This document shows positions 22,808 through 33,353 of a stretch of 64,000 bases of DNA, piece after piece. Made by a program: the position numbers and the translations under genes. The notes beneath the pieces are model-generated. The model ran no database searches and was not told where the DNA came from. It saw only the letters and a program-made list of their open reading frames with translations. Numbering within the stretch: position 1 is the first letter of the stretch; every line of letters begins with the position of its first letter. The stretch covers positions 1,798,001 to 1,862,000 of the forward strand of contig JAPEIS010000001.1 of assembly GCA_029531795.1 (NCBI GenBank), given 5' to 3'. This stretch comes from Sclerotinia nivalis (taxonomy: Eukaryota > Ascomycota > Leotiomycetes > Helotiales > Sclerotiniaceae).

Positions 22808-24778
22808 TCAAAACCCCTCATGACCAGTATCACCATCACCATCACCATCATCATGATCCACATCCGCCCCCCGATCCACCAACAACTCCTCCAAATGTTT
22901 CTCCTCATCGCTTTCCTCCTCCCTATCCACACTTTCCTCCTCCCTATCCACATTTACCAAAACCCTTGCCCTTCCATGCACGAACGAATTTTCCTGTCTC
23001 GCTAGATCTTTCTCTAGTTCTTTTAATCCGTCGTCTTCGTCTGTCCTTGATTCATTTATTGATTGTTTTTGTGTATTATTAATACTTTCGTGTTCATTTT
23101 TATCACCATTCTTCTTTTCATCATTCCTTTCATCATTTCCATCATCGTCATCATCAATTTCCCCACCCATAGACTTCAATGCTCCCCTTAAAATTTCTTT
23201 TCCTTGCCTGAAAGCTTGTAATTCAGCTCCTATAGCAATAACCAATAAATTCCAGCCCTTAGTCTCCGCCACTTCTACCGTCTCCGCAAGTTTCCCAATA
23301 ACCTGCTTCATTTTTCCAATTTGTCCCCTTAACCCATCTACATCGCTTACCTTTCCACTCTTCATACTTTCCCTCAGTTCATCCTCAAATTGCATCACTG
23401 TGCCCACTGATTCTTCCCAATACTTTGCTCCATCCTCCAATGCTTCTTTCTCCTTTTCCACCTCTAATTTCCTCTCTTGCAACGAATTTATTTCTTTACT
23501 CCACCATTCTTCTGCCATTTCTAATGTGCGGCGCTTTGGGGGTAGTGTCATAAATCCTTCTTCATTTTCCATACTGATCGATACCATGACTGGTGGCCGA
23601 GTCAAGAATTCCTGGACTTCGGATTCTACTTCCTTGAGAGCTCCACGGTAACTAGATAATCGAGACTCTCTCTGATTAACCCTCTCTTTAATACGTTCTC
23701 CTAACCAATTCTTTCGAGCCTTCATTTGTAATAATCTATCTTCCGTTTCTCGTATCTCGTTTGCCACAGCCCTCTCTTCAGTTCGCAGTTCGGCTATTTC
23801 TCGATCTTCTTCGGATTTGCCTTGGGTAGATTCATCTCTTTCTCTATCCAGTGAAGTTGATCCCGAGTTTGTTGTGTCCACTGACATGAATTCCCCAATT
23901 TCTTTCTTGGCCTCTTCGATTCTAATCTTCCAATCCTTTGTTTTCGCAATACACATCTCTCTCCTCTCAATTTCTTCTCCTAACAAATCTCCTTCCTCGC
24001 CTTTGACATCCGCCAACTCACCCATATCCCTTAATAATCCTTTCCTCGCTGCCTTCAATCCAATTGTCCTTTTCTTCGGTTGCCTAACAGGAATTGTCTG
24101 CATATGCGCTCCATCTTTACCCCGACCCCCTTGACTATCTTTACCCCGTTGTAACGATCTCGTCGTAGGCGTGCTATTTCCACTTCCATACCCCATGTCA
24201 CCACCTCCTCCACCAAACCCTGCCAATAATCCCTCACCCTGCGCATCCAACAACATTTGTAATTCTGCCTGCAAAGCCCTTTCCCTCCTTTCCAATCCCA
24301 ATAAAGTATCGATTTGTACTGAGCCTCCAACACTACTCCCCATGGACTTCAAAGCTCCGACGCCTCCCCTCGCTTCCCTCACCAAACTCCCTCTCAAACT
24401 AGGACTTCTACTCCCATCTAAACTCATTCCTATCTTTCCGCCTCTTCCCAAACCCACAACGCTTCCCACAATGGGTGGAGGAGGAGCAGCAAATTGTATC
24501 CTCCTTCCCTTTGCCTTCCCATTTCCTTTCATTTTACTCGCAGACCCTGCTGCCGAGACAGGTCGAGGTGATATCGTTCTCGCACTTGTACTAGTAGGGG
24601 ATCGAATGTCCCTATAAAATTCCGGCGGTGGACTCGGTGTAGCTCGAGAAGCTGAAGGGGAAGAGAGATTACGCAGATTAATGCCATTATGCGAGTCATA
24701 TTCTCTTGATAAAAGAGGATGTTGCTGATCATTCGTTCCCGAAGAGTTGCTGAAGAATGAATTGCGGGAGCGGGACAT
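22808..24778 (-). CDS. Coiled-coil protein, possibly Atg28-like, 656 aa
   Basis: Single exon from a true ATG at 24778. Residues 1-180 are Ser/Pro/Gly-rich and basic (disordered). A conserved-looking helix follows at about 235-275 (RTIGLKAARKGLLRDMGELA, then EEGDLLGEEIERRE). From about 170 to 540 the protein is largely heptad-like Glu/Lys/Leu coiled coil, and the tail (560-656) is very acidic, ending in Asp/Gly/His repeats. The R-x-G-L-x-x-A-R-x-x-L-x-R-x-M-x-E-L-A-x-x-K-x-E-E pattern reminds me of fungal Atg28-like autophagy proteins, but I hold this weakly; any large coiled-coil scaffold is an alternative. No membrane segment. Confidence 0.6.
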   Translation of the reverse strand: MSRSRNSFFSNSSGTNDQQHPLLSREYDSHNGINLRNLSSPSASRATPSPPPEFYRDIRSPTSTSARTISPRPVSAAGSASKMKGNGKAKGRRIQFAAPPPPIVGSVVGLGRGGKIGMSLDGSRSPSLRGSLVREARGGVGALKSMGSSVGGSVQIDTLLGLERRERALQAELQMLLDAQGEGLLAGFGGGGGDMGYGSGNSTPTTRSLQRGKDSQGGRGKDGAHMQTIPVRQPKKRTIGLKAARKGLLRDMGELADVKGEEGDLLGEEIERREMCIAKTKDWKIRIEEAKKEIGEFMSVDTTNSGSTSLDRERDESTQGKSEEDREIAELRTEERAVANEIRETEDRLLQMKARKNWLGERIKERVNQRESRLSSYRGALKEVESEVQEFLTRPPVMVSISMENEEGFMTLPPKRRTLEMAEEWWSKEINSLQERKLEVEKEKEALEDGAKYWEESVGTVMQFEDELRESMKSGKVSDVDGLRGQIGKMKQVIGKLAETVEVAETKGWNLLVIAIGAELQAFRQGKEILRGALKSMGGEIDDDDDGNDERNDEKKNGDKNEHESINNTQKQSINESRTDEDDGLKELEKDLARQENSFVHGRARVLVNVDREEESVDREEESDEEKHLEELLVDRGADVDHDDGDGDGDTGHEGF

Positions 24779-25648
24779 TTTGATTTCGTGGTTCGTGGTC
24801 TTTGTGTTGATGTTTCTGATATTGTAGACGTGATAGGTTATTCAAAGTTTCATTGTTCAGATACGGATATCTTATAGGTATAGAATGTGTTCATGTGTTT
24901 AGCACTGATGCCGTTAAGTAATGGGATCGATTGTAAAGGCCGTAAGTACTACTAGCCTGCGTGAAACGGAAAAACAGTAAGAGTAATAGAAATGATACAG
25001 CTGCAGCTACTGAGTTGAATTTGCAAATTGTTGCATGAATGATATGAATGATGTGAGCACATGTAAAGAATGCGAATCAAGCTCGCTGGAATTTCCACTT
25101 CGAACCATTGAACAAATACCTAACTAGGTAGGTAGTATGGCATTTATCACATGCGATAGACACGAGGTCAGCCTTGTGAGGGACGTGCACGAAAGCGAGG
25201 CTGAGAGCTGCCAGACCATAACTTTTCATCCTTCCAATTCTTATTGTTCAAGTCCAATTTGTTTAAACTCCCCATTTATTGAAAAGGTCATGAAAAGAAA
25301 AATGGTTTAGGATGAAATGAGCTCGCTATCAAAATATCACTGCTGTCAAGAAAACTTATGGAACATCATAAAAAAGGCACATTTGTAGGTGTAAAGCATT
25401 TGGTATTTTTCTATAAACAAGGCAGTACATTCTGTACTATTGCACCCAATCCGTGACCTTCTGGTTTGCTTGTTTTCATTATCATAACCGTTAGAAGCAT
25501 GAAAGAATGATAAAACCAATAGTGGTACAAACTCGAGAGGCTGTACAGTAGCATGGAAGCTTGGTTCAATGCAAGGTTAGGGTGTATAGTTTCTAAGAGT
25601 TGAACCAAGATTCATGATAGTAATATCTTATCTTCGTCCCATGACTCT
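24779..25648. other. Intergenic
   Basis: Promoter of the coiled-coil gene and 3' flank of pyruvate kinase. A near-palindromic ACCTAACTAGGTAGGTAG lies at about 25118-25135. No gene recognised. Confidence 0.4.
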
Positions 25649-27359
25649 TTAAAGTTGTCCCAAACCAAGGTTCTCTGGCTCAGCCTTGATAACACGGAGA
25701 CTAGAAATAGATGCGTTAGTAAAGTTGAGGACCGAATTGGCAGCAATTAAAACTTACGTGTTGGTGTTACCCATACCACCCTTCCATCCTTGAACAACGA
25801 CGACGCTCTCACCTTGGGCCAAAACCTTAAGCTTCATAGCCTCAGCAATACCCCACTTGATTCTTCTGTCAACATCCTCTTGCCAGTTGACCTTGGAAAA
25901 GTCTGGCTTTTCCTCAGCAAAGTGGAAAGGATAGACACCACGATACAAGTGACCGTATCTGGATGCGCTAGCATTTCGGGTTACCATGAAGATAGGGCAG
26001 ACTGGTCTGTACTTGGAGAGAAGACGTGCGCTCTCTCCACTGGTGGACAAAACAATGATGGCGCCTGCATTGATATCCAAACTGGCACGGACGGCAGACA
26101 TGGCGCATGATTCAACAACGCTGACTGGTCGTTCGGCAAGTTTGCAAAGTTCCTCGAAGTGAGAGATATATGCGATAGAGTTCTCGGCGCTCAAGCAACA
26201 TTCGTGCATCTCGTTAACGGCCTCATTAGGATAGTTTCCCTTAGCAGTCTCTCCAGACAACATAACACAGTCAGCACCATCGGTGACAGCGTTACCAACA
26301 TCACTGATCTCAGCACGAGTTGGTCTTGGGTTAAGAATCATAGATTCGAGCATTTGAGTAGCACAGATGACTGGCTTTCCGGCCATGTTGCACATAGCAA
26401 TCATCTTCTTTTGAGCAGCGAAAACCTCAGCAGCTGGGATCTCAATACCCAAATCACCACGAGCAACCATGACACCATCGGTCTCCTTCAAGATCTCAGC
26501 GAAGTTGTTAAGACCTTGTCTGTTCTCAATCTTGGCAATGATTTGAATGTGTTTTCCATCTTCACCGAGGACTTTACGGATTGCCGTGATATCCTCACCA
26601 CGACGGATAAATGAGGCGAAGACCATGTCGACATTGTTCTTGACACCAAACCTCAAATCGGCTTGATCTTTCTCGGATAAAGCAGGGAGATCGACATCAG
26701 TGTTTGGGAGGTTGACACCCTTGTTGGAAGAGATCTTTCCGTTGTTTCTTGCGCGGCAACGAATGGTCTTGTCATCAACAATCTCCAAAACATCGAATGC
26801 GAGAACACCATCATCAACGTAGATGATACGTCCTGGCTCAATAACCTTGGTGATATTCTTGTAGTCGAGGTACCTGAGAGATAGCGTAGTAGATTAGCAA
26901 TGGGAACTAAGCCGCATATAAAGTTGTTGAGACTTATACGTACATGTTCTTGTCATCAGAAGCAGTAGCATACTTGTCATCGGTCGTAATGTTGATCTCT
27001 GATCCAATAGAGATAGGAATATCAGCATAACCAACTGTGCTACCAGTTCTAATTTCTGGACCCTTTGTATCTAAAGCAATAGCGAGTTGACGACCAGCTT
27101 GAACCCTCTCGGCTTCACGGGTATTGTCAATAACGGATTGATGGTATTCGTATGAACCATGGGAAAAGTTCATGCGAACGACATTGAGACCAGCGATACG
27201 GAGCTTGTTGAGAGCCTCAACAGAATTGGTCTTAGGACCGATGGTGCAAATAATTGAAGTACGGCGATAGTTCTTGGTAGGCTTGAACTCAGTGTTGAGG
27301 TTCGCCAACCAAGAAACCTTGGATGTTCCAGTACTTAAGTGATCCATTGCAGTGGCCAT
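25649..27359 (-). CDS. pki1: Pyruvate kinase, 527 aa, three exons
   Basis: Exons are 26944-27359, 25758-26873 and 25649-25700 (introns 70 and 57 nt; 1584 nt, in frame). The exon 1 donor GTACGT splits the ATG codon of MYLDYKN. It converts phosphoenolpyruvate and ADP to pyruvate and ATP, the last step of glycolysis, in the cytosol. Seen: [12 protein letters not shown] and [12 protein letters not shown] in the N-terminal barrel, VDDGVLAF in the B domain, the catalytic lysine in [10 protein letters not shown] (K253), MVARGDLG at 274-281 (Mg/substrate), ATQMLESM at about 310, and the C-terminal effector domain with [15 protein letters not shown], where fungal enzymes bind fructose-1,6-bisphosphate. 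The last 17 residues ([16 protein letters not shown]) come from the third exon. Length is normal. Confidence 0.97.
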
Positions 27360-28861
27360 TGTTCAAAGTTATGGAGAGAGGGAGGTTGAAGGTTTTGTAG
27401 GTAAGATTCGTTTTGGTGGGGTTGGTACAACTGTAAAGAGCCTTTTTAATTCGTCAGTTTGAAATGTGAGCAATCAAATTAAAATTACGGCCAACAGTTG
27501 AATTTAAAGACTTGAAAGGTACAAACGAGAAACCTTATATTGATTGATATCTGCGGAAAGAGGAAAGGAGGCGTTAAAAGGGTTTTGTGTAGGTTTTGTG
27601 TAGTTTTTGTGTTCCCTTCAACCGTGTTGCTTGGATTAAGACACGGTCAATGATAAAACAACCCAAGAATGCCAATATTGGTGGAATTGTTGAGCTGAGA
27701 TTCAATACGAAGCACAAGAGGTAAAGTAACCAAGGACCCAAGGATTCAAGTAGGACCCAAGTACGCGCGAAGCAGATGATACAAAGAATGGAAGGAAATG
27801 AGATATAAACTTACTTTACCAATTGATATAGAATTGAGAAATGCAGAACGAATAGAATAAAAGTAAAAGACCTTGTGGTTGAGTTGTGAAGGATTGATGG
27901 AAGAAAGGAGGGGGAAAATGATCCTTTTTACACAATACCCTTTAAAAAAAACAATCGTCCCCTCATCTTCAAGCCAGCCCACTATATCCATCCATCCATT
28001 TCATCCCACTTCACTTTGATGCTTGCTGCTCTGACCACCCCACATCAACACGTTGAATTTAAGGGTGCAGGTGCAGCGAGAGAGTAGCTCCACGATAAAT
28101 GAAGGTTTTTTTTTTATGAATGTCACATACTATGGATCTATGATACTACCTAGTAGAGTAGTAGGTATAGTAGGTATTACTAGGTAGTCGATATACTCGG
28201 TGCAAAAATTGTTCCAAATAATCACGCAGCGAGGATAAGATGGGATTGATACAATATAATATAATACGGACGATATAACATAACATAATATAATATAATA
28301 TAATATGGAGTATGCCCTCAATCTTCAATCCCCAGAGAAGTTCTGAGGAATAAGGCTGGATGTATCTATCCATGGATAGGATAGAGAGAATGACACAGTA
28401 TCCTACCTACTAGGTATATGTATAGGTATCTATGGCTACCTAGTATATCTATGTCCACCTCATCTACTCCATCACCTACTCTTACTCTGTACATATAAAA
28501 AGTGGTTAACTCTTCTCTGAAACTCTGATCTTTCCCATATCAGAATGCAAGTATGAAAGTACCCTTGGCTGATTCGTTGGCAGGGTAGGATTTTGGTGAA
28601 ATCCCTTACGATTGGATGCTGGGCACTTTTGGATACTCAGGTCCAGCAGCCCACTAACTGTAGGTTATACCAAATGTAGAACTAGTAGCTTCTTAGCTAG
28701 ATTGGGATTCGGCCATTCTTTCGGTGGTGTTGAAGTCAAAAATGTTTTGAAACCCTAAAATCACTTTTGGGCGCTCTACGCGTTGTCCGTTCTCCCGTTG
28801 TCACTTTCTTCCGTTGTCCCGTTTGAAATGCAATCCGGCCTGATTTTATTGCCTAAAATTA
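27360..28861. other. Intergenic, pyruvate kinase promoter and AT-rich repeats
   Basis: Upstream of pyruvate kinase. A TACCTAGTA/TACTAGGTA inverted pair lies at 28145-28188, an AATATAATAT-rich stretch at 28250-28310, and another CCTACCTACTAGGTA at about 28402. No coding sequence is supported. Confidence 0.4.
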
Positions 28862-28920
28862 AAGGCATGAACTAAGGCATAAACTTAAGGCATAAACTTA
28901 AGGCATAAATTTAAGGCACA
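28862..28920. repeat. Tandem 13-bp repeat (AAGGCATAAACTT), about 4.5 copies
   Basis: Units start at 28862, 28874, 28887, 28900 and a partial at 28913; the first unit lacks one base and the fourth has a C-to-T change. The array sits 235 bp upstream of the mitofissin start codon. Confidence 0.85.
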
Positions 28921-29154
28921 GTATTGGGTAATCTCCGGTAGTGTAATCGCATTTCGACGGTGAATGGAGCCCGATGACTACCAAAACTCAAAGTCAGCTC
29001 AAAACATAACCATAACCATAACGAAACAAATCAAACAAATCACAACCCAACGTTTCGCAAACCAAATAAGTTTCGAGTTTCGGATTATTACCTTTTGCTT
29101 TTCAATATTAGCATTTCGAAAATCGTATAAATCTCAACTCTTCAACTGATAAAT

Positions 29155-29690
29155 ATGGTGAGTTGGTTTATGCCCCCTTAAGTTTTCAGGTCTTTCAAAA
29201 CATGAGAACCTAATCAGCCCAGTTCCTCAATTTACTAACATTTGGACTCGCGGGAAAGCTCGGAAAACTTACTCATTATGCATTTGATGCTGTCCTATGT
29301 AAGTAATTATTCCCCTCCCTATTTGCGGTCGCTGATAAGCTTACTGACCGTTCTTGATACAGTCTCAGCATTCTTGGCTGGTATGAAAAGATCAACTGGT
29401 TTAACGTGTGTTTACCCCTATACTTTCCTTTGCGACCATACTGCGAAATGATCAACTTGCAATTCAGATGCAGAATTTGGACTTCTTGATCGGCGGTGTA
29501 AATAGTAAGTTGGACCAGAAGGCTAACGATTCCCATTCTTCGGGACTCTAGACCCAGTCTTAAGAAAGATGTCACCGAAAACAAAGAGATCAATGGTTGG
29601 ATCGAGAAATATCTTGGAGTTGGTGAATGGGTTATGGATCAATCGGTAGCCATCGCAGGGTCATCCGGCTTCTTCGAGAGGAAGAGGTGA
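29155..29690 (+). CDS. atg44: Mitofissin (Atg44/DUF1748 family), 86 aa, four exons
   Basis: Exons are 29155-29157 (only the ATG), 29223-29298, 29363-29405 and 29552-29690; donors GTGAGT, GTAAGT and GTGTGT, acceptors CAG, CAG and TAG; 261 nt, in frame. The protein starts FLNLLTFGLAGKLGKLTHYA, continues DAVLFSAFLAGMKRSTGLTP, then SLKKDVTENKEINGWIEKYL and GVGEWVMDQSVAIAGSSGFF. The G-K-L-x-H-x-x-x-D-A-V-L and LAGxKRSTGLTP motifs are those of the DUF1748 family, now called mitofissin. The family members Atg44 (fission yeast) and Atg44/Mdi1 (budding yeast) sit in the mitochondrial intermembrane space and drive inner-membrane fission needed for mitophagy. The gene is invisible to single-frame ORF calling. 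The ATG-only coding exon is the least certain part; a start elsewhere in the leader is possible. Confidence 0.85.
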
Positions 29691-30680
29691 TTCAGACATT
29701 CGATACCGATGTACGAGAAAGGAGACATGCGTCTCAGATGCGCCTAGGGAACGACTTCATGGCAGATATCTTGCGGTTCGGCGAACGATTGGGGTAGAAA
29801 TTCCACGGAGTTTTGGGCGTTTTTTTGAGGACATGTCTGCCTGAGGGTGGTGATATAAGGACGATATGGTTAGGGTTGACGGGTGGTATTCTCTTCTTTG
29901 AGTTAGGATACCTTTGCAGACGAAGGAAGGGAACGAAAATGTAGCTAAAATACAGAAGACGCATTGCCAACTATGTATATTTTCTTGCATATGGCATCTC
30001 CACATCTTGTTAGCCCATCTTCCGAGGCACCAGCCGAAAATACCCGAAATCGAGCTCTCTTTCGAGACTTTGAATACATTCTTCCCCTTCCTTTTGCTTT
30101 TCCCCACTCTCCGCTCTCTCCCGGGTCTTTCTGGCCTCTTGATTCTCCACCGTAGCTGACTCGTTACCCCTCTCAAGTCTCAATTCCTCTGACTACAACT
30201 ACAAAACTTCTAAGCTCATTACATCCACCTACGGGCAACCTAGAACACTCTAGAATATCATAAAAGGCTATGAATGCGCCCGTATCTCTATGATTATAAA
30301 CATAGCCTCGTATTTCAGCTCACCTCGAGCTCTATATCTATATTCAGGACTGACCGAAAAAATACTTCGGAATAAACAATTGCCAGTGGCCTACGGGAAG
30401 GTTAGATACCGGCATTGAATTTTAGTGATGGGTGATTTCTTATGGGCTACTAGCCGGAAGATCTACAGGCCGGCGCGGGCCTAAATTAGTTCGCAACAGC
30501 CCTAAATCCTAGTACCTCATCATACTCCACACTTCATAAACTTATCCTCGACATCGATCTTACCTCGCATCAATGGCATACTAGGTAGTTTTGGCAAAAG
30601 TTTATTTCATGATGCCAAAAATAATTTCATACAACTTACCCGTCGGATGAGATCGTCCATCCTTGGGAAGCATAATCGTC
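29691..30680. other. Intergenic
   Basis: Spacer between two + strand genes. Open frames around 29757-30176 are overlapping chance frames on both strands with no motif. No repeat of note. Confidence 0.4.
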
Positions 30681-32233
30681 ATGCTACCACCACCTACTTT
30701 AAGCTTCACAATTCCCTCTATCCACGATAATTCGAGTCTTGAATGTCGCATCTATCATCCTGCATGTTTGGTACCTACTTCTATCTCCCAGGCTATACCA
30801 TGGAGAAAGAGGGCTGCCATTGTTGCACATCCTTATGCGCCCTTGGGAGGAAGCTATGATGATGCTGTTGTGGATTTGGTTGCTTCTACTGTCTTGAAGG
30901 AGGGATTTGTTGTAGGGACTTTCAATTTTCGGTACTTATAACTATGTAACTTCTATAATATTATTGAATTCTAGTTTTACTTACTATTCATTAGTGGTGC
31001 AGGCTCTTCGAAGGGACATACTTCATGGTCCTCCCTACCTGAACAAAAGGATTATATATCATTTATCGGATTCATCGTAACTTATTTGCATCACCTTACC
31101 GTGCCGTATTCGTCCAGTCCACCGTCATTTACACAATCTGATCCCCAACTCCAAGACCTCGCTCCTATTCAATCACATGGCCCATTGGAAACTACAAATG
31201 ATAGCTCCTCGGGTAAACTTACGTCTGCGGGGCCAAGTCTTGGAGGGTTCGAAGCGCAGCCTATTCTACTACTTGCGGGCTATTCATATGGAACTCTCAT
31301 CACAATTAATCTCGACCCGAGCCTTCTCGCTATTCTTGCTCCATTTCAACAGCCAGTCTCTGGTAGTCCATACGCAGACATAAGATCTCGAGCACGATTC
31401 TTAGCCACTCAACAGAACGAGGTAATTGAAACTACATATTCATTACTTCGAGCGGGAAGCCATAGACGAGGCCGTAGTCTACAATTAGGAGAACAGATGA
31501 TAAATCATAAAACTCGACTATCTAGCTCGGGGGTTAGAATGGGTGGTGATGAAGATATTAGAAGGGCTAGTCATGATATGCATGGTTCCGGAGTGAGACG
31601 ATCATTTTCCGTGGATGCACCGTTAAAGGTTAGAAAGAGCGTAGACAGAATCAAGTCTATTGTTCATCACGGGTCGCCAAAAAGAGGATGGAGCTATACT
31701 TCGACGCCTAGATCTCAGGATACTGAGTCGAATGTGGAAAATTCGGATGGGCATACTCATGATAGAAAAGTCAATTCCGCTGGTTGCCTTGGGAATGATA
31801 TTAAACTTGCCTACTTACTCGTTTCCCCTTTACCTCCTGATGGCATGATCAATAATTTGGCAAGTATCGGAAGTTTCAGACCGAATTTTCTATTCGGAAA
31901 GCAAAGTCACAAAATGGAACCCGATATCAAGTTCACAATTGATCCTACCTTGGTCCTCTATGGAACAGGTGATCTTTTTGTTCAAGTCAAAACTTTTGAA
32001 CGTAAGTAAAGTGATCAATCCATCATCTAAATTCGAAAGAACAGGCACTAATTATTTAACTCACAGGCTGGACTGAAAAACTGTCGAGTATATGCAAAGG
32101 TAGAGAACCAGGGAGTGCGATTACTTTTAGATATGAAGAGATAGCCAACGGAGAGCACTTTTGGAGAAATTCTACAGCTGCTAGGGAACTGAAGGAGAAC
32201 ATTAGAAGGTTCTTGGTAGAGATTCTTGGGTGA
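30681..32233 (+). CDS. Alpha/beta hydrolase, 474 aa, three exons
   Basis: Exons are 30681-30931, 30995-32001 and 32067-32233 (introns 63 and 65 nt; 1425 nt). The first ATG of the open frame is at 30681. The fold is recognisable: AAIVAHPYAPLGGSYDD strand-loop, GTFNFRGAGSSKGHTSW across the first intron, nucleophile elbow GYSYGT with Ser181, LVLYGTGDLFVQV with Asp410, and NGEHFW with His450, giving a complete catalytic triad. About 110 residues of basic, Ser-rich, probably disordered sequence (roughly 215-325) are inserted between the nucleophile and the acid, in the usual cap position. This resembles the family of bacterial/fungal hydrolases with a HPxxPxGG motif; substrate unknown. No signal peptide. 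Confidence 0.82.
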
Positions 32234-33353
32234 ATTGTTTAGGTAGCTTGCTAGAGTATTAATAATGATCAATGGTAATAATGATAATGAAATTACTAGG
32301 TACGACGATTTTCCTAAATCTTTTCTTTGATTGTCCTTCGGATCTCATATAATATACGCTAAATCTCATCAACGCGAATAAAACTCGTCACAACCATGAG
32401 TTCTTTCTCCATATTATGGGACGCTATATATTATATAGTATACAAGACTCCAGTAATCTACACTCTCTTTCCTGAGTAATACTCATACTCATACTCTGAA
32501 AGGTTTTAGGGGCATTAGGGTACCTCGATATCAATGTAGATAAGGGACAGGGGATAAACAATAAGCGAAGATGTGTTAGGGGTTTGGGTTGGATTGGATT
32601 GGATTGTATTGGATTGGGACTGAACGGAACGTTGCAATGTTCAAGTGGATTACAAGTTTGATGATCATTGATTCAATGAGATAATAATATGATCTTGTTG
32701 GGTGAAAGGAGGACTTGAAAGTAGGGTTTAGAAGATGGATTTCGAAATATTGTTTCCTCCGTTCTATTTTTTCGTAGCCTGCGGGGATTTGGAGTGGGTT
32801 GGGTGGCTGGGGGTATTGGACTCTTTGTTTATTGTGGATTTTGTTGTTTTAGTAATGTCAAGGAGAGACACAAGTATATGAGTTTGATTTGACTCCTCGC
32901 TCGGATGCTATCCCGGGTTCTTGGGCTTCCTTTGAAAGTCTGCTTTGGAGTTAGCTCTGTCTTTTGTTAGTATGGGATGTTGCATCGTTAAATTGGTAAT
33001 GTTCTGTGTCATGAGTTGTGTGAAATTTACAGGTGTGATTTCAAAATGAGAGGGATACTCGTCATAGGATAGAATGAATATATTAGCGTAGTATTACTCT
33101 TGGGGGCACAAGCTGAATCATGTTGCTGGGAAAGTACATACTCAACCATCAGCATGAGAATCTGGAAAATGATTGCGAATAGCGATGGGGCATTCGTTGA
33201 AGCACTTGAATTTCAGAATTGCATATTCATGTGAATTCATAGATATCATTGACTTGAGGTTCACTAACAGTTTCCTTATGATTTGATCATCAAACATGTG
33301 ATAATAAAAAACCACATAACCACAAAAGAAGAACTCATCCTTCAACCAGTAAA
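32234..33353. other. Tail-to-tail intergenic, with GGATT repeat
   Basis: 3' flanks of the hydrolase and the dipeptidase. A short GGATT-type repeat lies at about 32588-32618. No gene recognised. Confidence 0.4.

Noticed and set aside
22820..23005. His/Ile-rich + strand ORFs (poly CAT)
   Set aside because: Antisense of the acidic Asp/Gly/His C-terminus of the coiled-coil gene.
24171..24617. 148-codon Pro/Leu-rich + strand ORF
   Set aside because: Antisense shadow of the disordered N-terminus of the coiled-coil gene.
29757..30176. Overlapping ORFs on both strands
   Set aside because: Mutually overlapping frames without motif, plausible start context or splice partners.
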